Origin: Owenia fusiformis
Taxonomy: Eukaryota > Annelida > Polychaeta > Sabellida > Oweniidae
DNA: 64,000 nt
Assembly (NCBI GenBank): GCA_903813345.2
Contig: CAIIXF020000012.1
Span: 17,243,520-17,307,519, forward strand
Direction: 5' to 3'
This document shows, in pieces, positions 32,756 to 46,959 of this stretch. The position numbers and the translations under genes are program-made. The notes below the pieces were generated by a model that was given only the letters and a program-made list of their open reading frames with translations, had not been told where the DNA came from and ran no database searches. Position 1 is the first letter of the stretch, and every line of letters begins with the position of its first letter.

Positions 32756-35700
32756 TTATGCAATTTGCGCTCTTGACGAATGTCAATTTTCCGACCAGTC
32801 GTACGTCAAACTGGTACATGCCAGTTCGTGCTTAAATCGCTTATGCAATTTGCGCTCTTGACGAAATGTCAATTTTCCGACCAGTCGTACGTCAAAACTG
32901 TACATGCCAGTCCTTGCAATTTTGTTGAGACGTTTAAGTATATATTTTGGAGTATGCTCTTGAATGGATTTAAAGAATGATGTTCCCGTTCTTGATATAT
33001 TTTATATCTAATTCGTCTTAATCTATGATGCAGTTTGTGCTCTGGAAGGAAATGTCAATTTTCGGACCAGTCGTACGTAACGCTGGTGCAGCATGATATT
33101 TGTTATTTAGTGAGATGTTTCAGGATACATTTTTACACTTGCCCTACCGAGGACTTGTTGATTGGTCATTCTATTCGTGAGATATTGAGTATCTAATTTG
33201 TCGTACAAGTCTGATTTACTTTGGGCTATGTACGGAATGTCAATTTTCGGACCAGCTGTACATCGCACTGGTAGCAGCGACTAGTTTAATATATTGTGAG
33301 ACGTTTATGAATATATTTTTACGTTTGCCAAAGGAGGGATGTATCGATTGACTTCTCTGTTAGGGGGATATATAATATCCAATCGTCTTAAATCGCTTAT
33401 TGCAATTTGCACTCTTCACGAAATGTCAATTTTCCGACCAGTCGTACGTCAAACTGGTACATGCCAATTCGTCTTAATCGCTTATGCAATTGCGCTCTTG
33501 ACGAAATGTCAATTTTCCGGACCAGTCGTACGTCACACTGGTACATGCCAGTCCTTTGCAATTTTGTGAGACGTTTTAAGTATATATTTTGGAGTATGCT
33601 CTTGAATGGATTTAATGAATGATGTTCCCGTTCGTGATATATCTTATATCTAATTCGTCTTAAATCTATGATGCAGTTTGTGCTCTTGAGGAAATGTCAA
33701 TTTTCGGACCAGTCGTACGTAACGCTGGTGGCAGCATGATATTTGTTATTTAGTGAGATGTTTCAGGATACATTTTTACATTTGCCCTACCGATGACTTG
33801 TTGATAGGTCATTCTATTCGTGAGATATTGAGTATCTAATTTGTCGTACAAGTCTGATTTACTTTGGGCCATTTACGGAATGTCAATTTTCGGACCAGCT
33901 GTACATCGCACTGGTAGCAGCGACTAGTTTGATATATTGTGAGACGTTTATGTATATATTTTTTGATTGCCAAAGGAGGGATGTATCGATTGACTTCTCT
34001 GTTAGGGGGATATATAATATCCAATTCGTCTTAAATCGCTTATGCAATTTGCGCTCTTGACGAAATGTCAATTTTCCGACCAGTCGTACGTTACACTGAT
34101 ACATGCAAGTCTTTTGCAATTTTGTGAGACGTTTAAGTATATATTTTTGAGTATGCTCTTGAATGGATTTAATGAATGATGTTCCCGTTCGTGATATATT
34201 TTATATCTAATTCGTCTTAATCTATGATGCAGTTTGTGCTCTGGAGGAAATGTCAATTTTCGGACCAGTCGTACGTAACGCTGGTGGCAGCATGATATTT
34301 GTAATTTAGTGAGATGTTTCAGGATACATTTTTACACTTGCCTTACCGAGGACTTGTTGATTGGTCATTCTATTCGTGAGATATTGAGTATCTAATTGTC
34401 GTACAAGTCTGATTTACTTTGGGCTATGTACGGAATGTCAATTTTGGACCAGCTGTACATCGCACTGGTAGCAGCGACTAGTTTAATATATTGTGAGACG
34501 TTATGTATATATTTTTACGTTTGCCAAAGGAGGATGTATCGATTGACTTCTCTGTTAGGGGGATATATAATATCCAATTCGTCTTAAATCGCTTATGCAA
34601 TTTGCGCTCTTGACGAAATGTCAATTTTCCGACCAGTCGTACGTCAAACTGGTACATGCCAGTCCTTTGCAATTTTGTGAGACGTTTAAGTATATATTTT
34701 GGAGTATGCTCTTGAATGGATTTAATGAATGATGTTCCGTTCGTGATATATTTTATATCTAATTCGTCTTAAATCTATGATGCAGTTTGTGCTCTGGAGG
34801 AAATGTCAATTTTCGGACCAGTCGTACGTAACGCTGGTGGCAGCATGTCATTTGTTATTTAGTGAGATGTTTCAGGGTACATTTTTACATTTGACCTACC
34901 GAGAACTTATTAATAGGTCATTCTATTCGTGAGATATTGAGTATCTAATTTGTCGTACACGTCTGATTTTTTTTGGGCCATGTACGGAATGTCAATTTTC
35001 GGACAAGCTGTACATCGCACTGGTAGCAGCGACTAGTTTGATATATTGTGAGACGTTTATGTATATATTTTTACGATTGCCAAAGGAGGGATGTATCGAT
35101 TGACTTCTCTGTTAGGGGATATATAATATCCAATTCGTCCTAAATCGCTTATGCAATTTGCGCTCTTCACGAAATGTCAATTTTCCGACCAGTCGTACGT
35201 CACACTGGTACATGCCAGTCCTTTGCAATTTTGTGAGAGGTTTAAGTATATATTTTGGAGTATGCTCTTGAATGGATTTAATGAATGATGTTCCCGTTCG
35301 TGATATATCTTATATCTAATTCGTCTTAAATCTATGATGCAGTTTGTGCTCTTGAGGAAATGTCAATTTTCGGACCAGTCGTACGTAACGCTGGTGGCAA
35401 CATGATATTTGTTATTTAGTGAGATGTTTCAGGATACATTTTTACATTTGCCCTACCGATGACTTGTTGATAGGTCATTCTATTCGTGAGATATTGAGTA
35501 TCTAATTTGTCGTACAAGTCTGATTTACTTTGGGCCATTTACGGAATGTCAATTTTCGGACCAGCTGTACATCGCACTGGTAGCAGCGACTAGTTTGATA
35601 TATTGTGAGACGTTTATGTATATATTTTTACGATTGCCAAAGGAGGGATGTATCGATTGACTTCTCTGTTAGGGGATATATAATATCCAATTCGTTTTAA

Positions 35701-38700
35701 ATCGCTTATGCAATTTGCGCTCTTGACGAAATGTCAATTTTCCGACCAGTCGTACGTTACACTGGTACATGCAAGTCTTTTGCAATTTTGTGAGACGTTT
35801 AAGTATATATTTTGGAGTATGCTCTTGAATGGATTTAATGAATGATGTTCCCATTCGTGATATATTTTATATCTAATTCGTCTTAAATCTATGATGCAGT
35901 TTGTGCTCTGGAGGAATGTCAATTTTCGGACCAGTCGTACGTAACGCTGGTGGCAGCATGATATTTGTTATTTAGTGAGATGTTTCAGGATACATTTTTA
36001 CACTTGCCCTACCGAGGACTTGTTGATTGGTCATTCCATTCGTGAGATATTGAGTATCTAATTTGTCGTACAAGTCTGATTTACATTGGGCTATGTACGG
36101 AATGTCAATTTTCGGACCAGCTGTACATCGCACTGGTAGCAACGACTAGTTTAATATATATGTGAGACGTTTATGTATATATTTTTACGTTTGCCAAAGG
36201 AGGGATGTATCGATTGACTTCTCTGTTAGGGGGATATATAATATCCAATTCGTCTTAAATCGCTTATGCAATTTGCGCTCTTGACGAAATGTCAATTTTC
36301 CGACCAGTCGTACGTCAAACTGGTACATGCCAGTCCTTTGCAATTTTGTGAGACGTTTAAGTATATATTTTGGAGTATGCTCTTGAATGGATTTAATGAA
36401 TGATGTTCCCGTTCGTGATATATTTTATATCTAATTCGTCTTAAATCTATGATGCAGTTTGTGCTCTGGAGGAAATGTTAATTTTCGGACCAGTCGTACG
36501 TAACGCTGGTGGCAGCATGTCATTTGTTATTTAGTGAGATGTTTCAGGGTACATTTTTACATTTGCCCTACCGAGGACTTATTAATAGGTCATTCTATTC
36601 GTGAGATATTGAGTATCTAATTTGTCGTACAAGTCTGATTTACTTTGGGCCATGTACGGAATGTCAATTTTCGGACCAGCTGTACATCGCACTGGTAGCA
36701 GCGACTAGTTTGATATATTGTGAGACGTTTATGTATATATTTTTACGATTGCCAAAGGAGGGATGTATCGATTGGACTTCTCTGTTAGGGGGATATATAA
36801 TATCCAATTCGTCTTAAATCGCTTATGCAATTTGCGCTCTTCACAAAATGTTAATTTTCCGACCAGTCGTACGTCACACTGGTACATGCCAGTCCTTTGC
36901 AATTTTGTGAGACGTTTAAGTATATATTTTGGAGTATGCTCTTGAATGGATTTAATGAATGATGTTCCCGTTCGTGATATATCTTATATCTAATTCGTCT
37001 TAAATCTATGATGCAGTTTGTGCTCTTGAGGAAATGTCAATTTTCGGACCAGTCGTACGTAACGCTGGTGGCAGCATGATATTTGTTATTTAGTGAGATG
37101 TTTCAGGATACAGTTTTACATTTGCCCTACCGAGGACTTGTTGATAGGTCATTCTATTCGTGAGATATTGAGTATCTAATTTGTCGTACAAGTCTGATTA
37201 CTTTGGGCCATTTATGGAATGTCAATTGTCGGACCAGCTGTACATCGCACTGGTAGCAGCGACTAGTTTGATATATTGTGAGACGTGTATGTATATATTT
37301 TTACGATTGCTAAAGGAGGGATGTATCGATTGACTTCTCTGTCAGGGGGATATATAATATCCAATTCGTCCTTAAATCACTTATGCAATTTGCGCTCTTG
37401 ACGAAATGTCAATGTTCCGACCAGTCGTACGTTACACTGGTACATGCAAGTCTTTTGCAATTTTGTGAGACGTTTAAGTATATATTTTGGAGTATGCTCT
37501 TGAATGGATTTAATGAATGATGTTCCCGTTCGTGATATATTTTATATCTAATTCGTCTTAAATCTATGATGCAGTTTGTGCTCTGGAGGAAATGTCAATT
37601 TTCGGACCAGTCGTACGTAACGCTGGTGGCAGCATGATATTTGTTATTTAGTGAGATGTTTCAGGATACATTTTACACTTGCCCTACCGAGGACTTGTTG
37701 ATTGGTCATTCTATTCGTGAGATATTGAGTATCTAATTTGTCGTACAAGTCTGATTTACTTTGGGCTATGTACGGAATGTCAATTTTCGGACCAGCTGTA
37801 CATCGCACTGGTAGCAGCGACTAGTTTAATATATTGTGAGACGTTTATGTATATATTTTTACGTTTGCCAAAGGAGGGGTGTATCGATTGACTTCTCTGT
37901 TAGGGGGATATATAATATCCAATTCGTCTTAAATCGCTTATGCAATTTGCGCTCTTGACGAAATGTCAATTTTCCGACCAGTCGTACGTCAAACTGGTAC
38001 ATGCCAGTCCTTTGCAATTTTGTGAGACGTTTAAGTATATATTTTGGAGTATGCTCTTGAATGGATTTAATGAATGATGTTCCCGTTCGTGATATATTTT
38101 ATATCTAATTCGTCTTAAATCTATGATGCAGTTTGTGCTCTGGAGGAAATGTCAATTTTCGGACCAGTCGTACGTAACGCTGGTGGCAGCATGTCATTTG
38201 TTATTTAGTGAGATGTTTCAGGGTACATTTTTACATTTGACCTACCGAGAACTTATTAATAGGTCATTCTATTCGTGAGATATTGAGTATCTAATTTGTC
38301 GTACAAGTCTGATTTACTTTGGGCCATGTACGGAATGTCAATTTTCGGACCAGCTGTACATCGCACTGGTAGCAGCGACTAGTTTAATATATTGTGAGAC
38401 GTTTATGTATATATTTTTACGTTTGCCAAAGGAGGGGTGTATCGATTGACTTCTCTGTTAGGGGGATATATAATATCCAATTCGTCTTAAATCGCTTATG
38501 CAATTTGCGCTCTTGACGAAATGTCAATTTTCCGACCAGTCGTACGTCAAACTGGTACATGCCAGTCCTTTGCAATTTTGTGAGACGTTTAAGTATATAT
38601 ATTGGAGTATGCTCTTGAATGGATTTAATGAATGATGTTCCCGTTCGTGATATATTTTATATCTAATTCGTCTTAAATCTATGATGCAGTTTGTGCTCTG

Positions 38701-41700
38701 GAGGAAATGTCAATTTTCGGACCAGTCGTACGTAACGCTGGTGGCAGCATGTCATTTGTTATTTAGTGAGATGTTTTAGGGTACATTTTTACATTTGACC
38801 TACCGAGAACTTATTAATAGGTCATTCTATTCGTGAGATATTGAGTATCTAATTTGTCGTACAAGTCTGATTACTTTGGGCCATGTACGGAATGTCAATT
38901 TTCGGACCAGCTGTACATCGCACTGGTAGCAGCGACTAGTTTGATATATTGTGAGACGTTTATGTATATATTTTTACGATTGCCAAAGGAGGGATGTATC
39001 GATTGACTTCTCTGTTAGGGGGATATATAATATCCAATTCGTCTTAAATCGCTTATGCAATTTACGCTCTTCACGAAATGTCAATTTTCCGACCAGTCGT
39101 ACGTCACACTGGTACATGCCAGTCCTTTGCAATTTTGTGAGACGTTTAAGTATATATTTTGGAGTATGCTCTTGAATGGATTTAATGAATGATGTTCCCG
39201 TTCGTGATATATCTTATATCTAATTCGTCTTAAATCTATGATGCAGTTTGTGCTCTTGAGGAAATGTCAATTTTCGGACCAGTCGTACGTAACGCTGGTG
39301 GCAGCATGATATTTGTTATTTAGTGAGATGTTTCAGGATACATTTTTACATTTGCCCTACCGATGACTTGTTGATAGGTCATTCTATTCGTGAGATATTG
39401 AGTATCTAATTTGTCGTACAAGTCTGATTTTCTTTGGGCCATTTACGGAATGTCAATTTTCGGACCAGCTGTACATCGCACTGGTAGCAGCGACTAGTTT
39501 GATATATTGTGAGACGTTTATGTATATATTTTTACGATTGCCAAAGGAGGGATGTATCGATTGACTTCTCTGTTAGGGGGATATATAATATCCAATTCGT
39601 CTTAAATCGCTTATGCAATTTGCGCTCTTCACGAAATGTCAATTTTCCGACCAGTCGTACGTCACACTGGTACATGTCAGTCCTTTGCAATTTTGTGAGA
39701 CGTTTAAGTCTATATTTTGGAGTATGCTCTTGAATGGATTTAATGAATGATGTTCCCGTTCGTGATATATCTTATATCTAATTCGTCTTAAATCTATGAT
39801 GCAGTTTGTGCTCTTGAGGAAATGTCAATTTTCGGACCAGTCGTACGTAACGCTGGTGGCAGCATGGTATTTGTTATTTAGTGTGATGTTTCAGGATACA
39901 TTTTTACATTTGCCCTACTGATGACTTGTTGATAGGTCATTCTATTCGTGAGATATTGAGTATCTAATTTGTCGTACAAGTCTGATTTACTTTGGGCCTT
40001 TTACGGAATGTCAATTTTCGGACCAGCTGTACATCGCACTGGTAGCAGCGACTAGTTTGATATATTGTGAGACGTTTATGTATATATTTTTACGATTGCC
40101 AAAGGAGGGATGTATCGATTGACTTCTCTGTTAGGGGGATATATAATATCCAATTCGTCTTAAATCGCTTATGCAATTTGCGCTCTTGACGAAATGTCAA
40201 TTTTCCGACCAGTCGTACGTTACACTGATACATGCAAGTCTTTTGCAATTTTGTGAGACGTTTAAGTATATATTTTGGAGTATGCTCTTGAATGGATTTA
40301 ATGAATGATGTTCCCGTTCGTAATATATTTATATCTAATTCGTCTTAAATCTATGATGCAGTTTGTGCTCTGGAGGAAATGTTAATTTCGGACCAGTCGT
40401 ACGTAACGCTGGTGGCAGCATGATATTTGTTATTCAGTGAGATGTTTCAGGATACATTTTTACACTTGCCCTACCGAGGACTTGTTGATTGGTCATTCTA
40501 TTCGTGAGATATTGAGTATCTAATTTGTCGTACAAGTCTGATTTACTTTGGGCTATGTACGGAATGTCAATTTTCGGACCAGCTGTACATCGCACTGGTA
40601 GCAGCGACTAGTTTAATATATTGTGAGACGTTTATGTATATATTTTTACGTTTGCCAAAGGAGGGATGTATCGATTGACTTCTCTGTTAGGGGGATATAT
40701 AATATCCAATTCGTCTTAAATCGCTTATGCAATTTGCGCTCTTGACGAAATGTCAATTTTCCGACCAGTCGTACGTCAAACTGGTACATGCAAGTCCTTT
40801 GCAATTTTGTGAGACGTTTAGGTATATATTTTGGAGTATGCTCTTGAATGGATTTAATGAATGATGTTCCCGTTCGTGATATATTTTATATCTAATTCGT
40901 CTTAAATCTATGATGCAGTTTGTGCTCTGGAGGAAATGTCAATTTTCGGACCAGTCGTACGTAACGCTGGTGGCAGCATGTTATTTGTTATTTAGTGAGA
41001 TGTTTCAGGGTACATTTTTACATTTGCCCTACCGAGGACTTATTATAGGTCATTCTATTCGTGAGATATTGAGTATCTAATTTGTCGTACAAGTCTGATT
41101 TACTTTGGGCCATGTACGGAATGTCAATTTTCGGACCAGCTGTACATCGCACTGGTAGCAGCGAGTAGTTTGATATATTGTGAGACGTTTATGTATATAT
41201 TTTTACGATTGCCAAAGGAGGGATGTATCGATTGACTTCTCTGTTAGGGGGATATATAATATCCAATTCGTCTTAAATCGCTTATGCAATTTGCGCTCTT
41301 CACGAAATGTCAATTTTCCGACCAGTCGTACGTCACACTGGTACATGCCAGTCCTTTGCAATTTTGTGAGACGTTTAAGTATATATTTGGAGTATGCTCT
41401 TGAATGGATTTAATGAATGATGTTCCCGTTCGTGATATATCTTATATCTAATTCGTCTTAAATCTATGATGCAGTTTGTGCTCTTGAGGAAATGTCAATT
41501 TTCGGACCAGTCGTACGTAACGCTGGTGGCAGCATGATATTTGTTATTTGATGAGATGTTTCAGGATACATTTTTACATTTGCCCTACCGATGACTTGTT
41601 GATAGGTCATTCTCTTCGTGAGATATTGAGTATCTAATTTGTCGTACAAGTCTGATTTACTTTGGGCCATTTACGGAATGTCAATTTTCGGACCAGCTGT

Positions 41701-44700
41701 ACATCGCACTGGTAGCAGCGACTAGTTTGATATATTGTGAGACGTTTATGTATATATTTTTATGATTGCCAAAGGAGGGATGTATCGATTGACTTCTCTG
41801 TTAGGGGGATATATAATATCCAATTCGTCTTAAATCGCTTATGCAATTAGCGCTCTTGACGAAATGTCAATTTTCCGACCAGTCGTACGTCACACTGGTA
41901 CATGCCAGTCCTTTGCAATTTTGTGAGAAGTTTAAGTATATATTTTGGAGTATGCTCTTGAATTGATTTAATGAATGATGTTCCCGTTCGTGATATATTT
42001 TATATCTAATTCGTCTTAAATCTATGATGCAGTTTGTGATCTGGAGGAAATGTCAATTTTCGGACCAGTCGCACGTAACGCTGGTGGCAGCATGTCATTT
42101 GTTATTTAGTGAGATGTTTCGGGGTACATTTTTACATTTGCCCTACCGAGGACTTATTAATAGGTCATTCTATTCGTGAGATATTGAGTATCTAATTTGT
42201 CGTACAAGTCTGATTTACTTTGGGCCATGTACGGAATGTCAATTTCGGACCAGCTGTACATCGCACTGGTAGCAGCGAGTAGTTTGATATATTGTGAGAC
42301 GTTTATGTATATATTTTTACGATTGCCAAAGGAGGGATGTATCGATTGACTTCTCTGTTAGGGGGATATATAATATCCAATTCGTCTTAAATCGCTTATG
42401 CAATTTGCGCTCTTGACGAAATGTCAATTTTCCGACCAGTCGTACGTCACACTGGCACATGCCAGTCCTTTGCAATTTTGTGAGACGTTTAAGTATATAT
42501 TTGGAGTATGCTCTTGAATGGATTTAATGAATGATGTTCCCGTTCGTGATATATCTTACATCTAATTCGTCTTAAATCTATGATGCAGTTTGTGCTCTTG
42601 AGGAAATGTCAATTTTCGGACCAGTCGTACGTAACGCTGGTGGCAGCATGATATTTGTTATTTAGTGAGATGTTTCAGGATACATTTTTACATTTGCCCT
42701 ACCGATGACTTGTTGATAGGTCATTCTATTCGTGAGATATTGAGTATCTAATTTGTCGTACAAGTCTGATTTACTTTGGGCTATGTACGGAATGTCAATT
42801 TTCGGACCAGCTGTACATCGCACTGGTAGCAGCGACTAGTTTAATATATTGTGAGACGTTTATGTATATATTTTTACGTTTGCCAAAGGAGGGATGTATC
42901 GATTGACTTCTCTGTTAGGGGATATATAATATCCAATTCGTCTTAAATCGCTTGTGCAATTTGCGCTCTTGACGAAATGTCAATTTTCCGACCAGTCGTA
43001 CGTCAAACTGGCACATGCCAGTCCTTTGCAATTTTGTGAGACGTTTAAGTATATATTTTGGAGTATGCTCTTGAATGGATTTAATGAATGATGTTCCCGT
43101 TCGTGATATATTTTATATCTAATTCGTCTTAAATCTATGATGCAGTTTGTGCTCTGGAGGAAATGTCAATTTTCGGACCAGTCGTACGTAACGCTGGTGG
43201 CAACATGTCATTTGTTATTTAGTGAGATGTTTCAGGGTACATTTTTACATTTGCCCTACCGAGGACTTATTAATAGGTCATTCGAATCGTGAGATATTGA
43301 GTATCTAATTTGTCATACAAGTCTGATTTACTTTAGGCCATGTACGGAATGTCAATTTTCGGACCAGCTGTACATCGCACTGGTAGCAGCGACTAGTTTG
43401 ATATATTGTGAGACGTTTATGTATATATTTTTACGATTGCCAAAGGAGGGATGTATCGATTGACTTCTCTGTTAGGGGGATATATAATATCCAATTCGTC
43501 TTAAATCGCTTATGCAATTTGCACTCTTCACGAAATGTCAATTTTCCGACCAGTCGTACGTCACACTAGTACATGCCAGTCCTTTGCAATTTTGTGAGAC
43601 GTTTAAGTATATATTTTGGAGTATGCTCTTGAATGGATTTAATGAATGATGTTCCCGTTCGTGATATATCTTATATATAATTCGTCTTAAATCTATGATG
43701 CAGTTTGTGCTCTTGAGGAAATGTCAATTTTCGGACCAGTCGTACGTAACGCTGGTGGCAGCATGATATTTGTTATTTAGTGAGATGTTTCAGGATACAT
43801 TTTTACATTTGCCCTACCGATGACTTGTTGATAGGTCATTCTATTCGTGAGATATTGAGTATCTAATTTGTCGTACAAGTCTGATTTACTTTGGGCCATT
43901 TACGGAATGTCAATTTTCGGACCAGCTGTACATCGCACTGGTAGCAGCGACTAGTTTGATATATTGTGAGACGTTTATGTATATATTTTTACGATTGCCA
44001 AAGGAGGGATGTACCGATTGACTTCTCTGTTAGGGGGATATATAATATCCAATTCGTCTTAAATCGCTTATGCAATTTGTGCTCTTGACGAAATGTCAAT
44101 TTTCCGACCAGTCGTACGTTACACTGGTACATACCAGTCCTTTGCAATTTTGTGAGACGTTTAAGTATATATTTTGGAGTATGCTCTTGAATGGATTTAA
44201 TGAATGATGTTCCCGTTCGTGATATATCTTATATCTAATTCGTCTTAAATCTATGATGCAGTTTGTGCTCTTGAGGAAATGTCAATTTTCGGACCAGTCG
44301 TACGTAACGCTGGTGGCAGCATGATATTTGTTATTTAGTGAGATGTTTCAGGATACATTTTTACATTTGCCCTACCGATGACTTGTTGATAGGTCATTCT
44401 CTTCGTGAGATATTGAGTATCTAATTTGTCGTACAAGTCTGATTTACTTTGGGCCATTTACGGAATGTGAATTTTCGGACCAGCTGTACATCGCACTGGT
44501 AGCAGCGACTAGTTTGATATATTGTGAGACGTTTATTATATATTTTTATGATTGCCAAAGGAGGGATGTATCGATTGACTTCTCTGTTAGGGGGATATAT
44601 AATATCCAATTCGTCTTAAATCGCTTATGCAATTAGCGCTCTTGACGAAATGTCAATTTTCCGACCAGTCGTACGTCACACTGGTACATGCCAGTCCTTT

Positions 44701-45363
44701 GCAATTTTGTGAGACGTTTAAGTATATATTTTGGAGTATGCTCTTGAATTGATTTAATGAATGATGTTCCCGTTCGTGATATATTTTATATCTAATTCGT
44801 CTTAAATCTATGATGCAGTTTGTGCTCTGGAGGAAATGTCAATTTTCGGACCAGTCGTACGTAACGCTGGTGGCAGCATGTCATTTGTTATTTAGTGAGA
44901 TGTTTCAGGGTACATTTTTACATTTGCCCTACCGAGGACTTATTAATAGGTCATTCTATTCGTGAGATATTGAGTATCTAATTTGTCGTACAAGTCTGAT
45001 TTACTTTGGGCCATGTACGGAATGTCAATTTTCGGACCAGCTGTACATCGCACTGGTAGCAGCGACTAGTTTGATATATTGTGAGACGTTTATGTATATA
45101 TTTTTACGATTGCCAAAGGAGGGATGTATCGATTGACTTATCTGTTAGGGGGATATATAATATCCAATTCGTCTTAAATCGCTTATGCAATTTGCGCTCT
45201 TGACGAAATGTCAATTTTCCGACCAGTCGTACGTTACACTGGTACATGCAAGTCTTTTGCAATTTTGTGAGACGTTTAAGTATATATTTTGGAGTATGCT
45301 CTTGAATGGATTTAATGAATGATGTCCCCGTTCGTGATATATTTTATATCTAATTCGTCTTAA
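32756..45363. repeat. satellite array, segment 2
   Basis: About 22.5 further 558-bp units. A marker before the A-type motif divides them into three subtypes: GGGCTATG (L), GGGCCATG (M) and GGGCCATT (N). From 34,420 to 37,762 the order is L-M-N-L-M-N-L, showing a 1.67-kb third-level repeat, later blurred. Short frames on both strands recur with the unit and are not genes. Confidence 0.97.
32760..33560. repeat. two units with an internal ~84-bp duplication
   Basis: In the B monomers near 32,760-32,925 and 33,395-33,560 the stretch from CTTATGCAATTTGCGCTC to CTGGTACATGCCA is present twice. This lengthens the spacing of A-type markers from 558 to 642 bp (33,225 to 33,867). Confidence 0.85.
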
Positions 45364-46959
45364 AGGGGGTGGCTGAGTATTTAAGCCCAGATTCAGTTAG
45401 AAATGGAGTCATTAGTAAACCATTAAATTTGAAAATAACTGAAACTGCTTGCTCTGACATTAAATTTGCCTTTTCCTATAGAATTAATGATCAGATTGCC
45501 ACAAAATTTGTCACATTTGTGTATGAATATACTATCTTCAAAGAAATGTACTTATTTCAATCAGAGATATCTTGAAAACACATTAAATCTTCATTTTTTA
45601 AACTGCTAATGGGAGGAGTTAACAATTCAAAGTACAGCCAATCGGCATTGCAGAAATTAGTCACATGATACATATAAACAAAGGGACATGACTGAATGTA
45701 AATAGAGAACAATGTTTTCTACTTACCAAACATGTGTACTAGTATCCATCAATTCAATAACTTAATCCAACAATGCCAATGAGTATATATTCCTTTGATT
45801 TTAAATGATATTGTTTTCTTTTTTCATATAAGGTCATTTGCATGAGTTTATTGATAATCCTTGAATATGTTCCGTGTTTTGTTTTATACAATACATGTAT
45901 GTTGGTGCTAATAATTTTCTCAACATTGAGTATCAAATGCATTTGTATAAGTCACTAAACTGATATTGCTTAGTTTGCATTTTAATCCCACCAAGCTTGT
46001 TATAAAGTCTCTGCTTTATAAATCATCTCCTAGAAGTTCTACTTCGAATAATAACTTTCTATTTACTTTTATTTGCTAGTGGTTGAGACATGATGTACTT
46101 GATTTGAGAACTGACATATAAAAGTAAAGGGAAGTAGAGACATCCCCTTATATAATTGAATTGACCATTTTAACATTTTGAAGATGACTCAAATATTCTC
46201 ATTGAAAATTAGTTTACAATTTCAAACTTTATGGTTTATGAGTGATATAGGTTAGAGACCAGAACATCCTGGGTTTGGTGTCTCCTAGAAGAATATCTTT
46301 CAACAACCCCACTGTATTACCCAACTTTTCCTGATTTTGAACATTTATCATGGTTCTGGTTGTCCTGTGTTTGCTTTCATTTCTCTTGATGAAAGGAACA
46401 TTACATTTCCAGACATTACCCTTGATTTGGGGGATTGTAGGAAACGTGTCGGTATCTCAGGATTGGTTCATACCATGCTCTATAATTTATTTTGCAAATT
46501 TTTGAGAAGTTCCCTATCAACTTCTACTGAACTATCCTAAACCAATTGCTAATGACACTCTTCAAGTAGATCCTGATTCTTTAGACACTCAAATGGGTCA
46601 TTAGTAAAATTGTACTCATCATTTATGGTAGAATAAGAAGATAACAAATTATGGACTTCTTGAAATTATTTGGATAATTGAGAGAATAAAGAAAACTCTA
46701 TCTCAGATGGCTATCTATAAATAATAATAGTGGTTAAACTAACACCCAATTGTCATTCATAAACAAGCACCCTACAAGATACAAAACCCCGCCAAATATA
46801 CCATGTGCATAGCTCATTATGTTCAGTAAACACTGCAGTAATCCATATAAGGAAAGTGGGCCCATCGGTGATAGGCTAATCCTTAATGTTTTATTATGTA
46901 ATTTTTATCAGCTATCTAATTTCCTTAATGGGCTGCAGGGGGGTACTGGAGCACGGTCT
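45364..46959. mobile_element. 1596-bp insertion in the satellite flanked by TTAA
   Basis: The array breaks after CGTCTTAA and resumes with TTAAATCTATG, so TTAA (or TTAAA) is duplicated, as for piggyBac- or Kolobok-type elements. The termini AGGGGGTGG and CACGGTCT show no good inverted repeat. A 68-codon frame near the left end starts with GTG and is unrecognised. Probably a non-autonomous or internally derived element. Confidence 0.65.
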
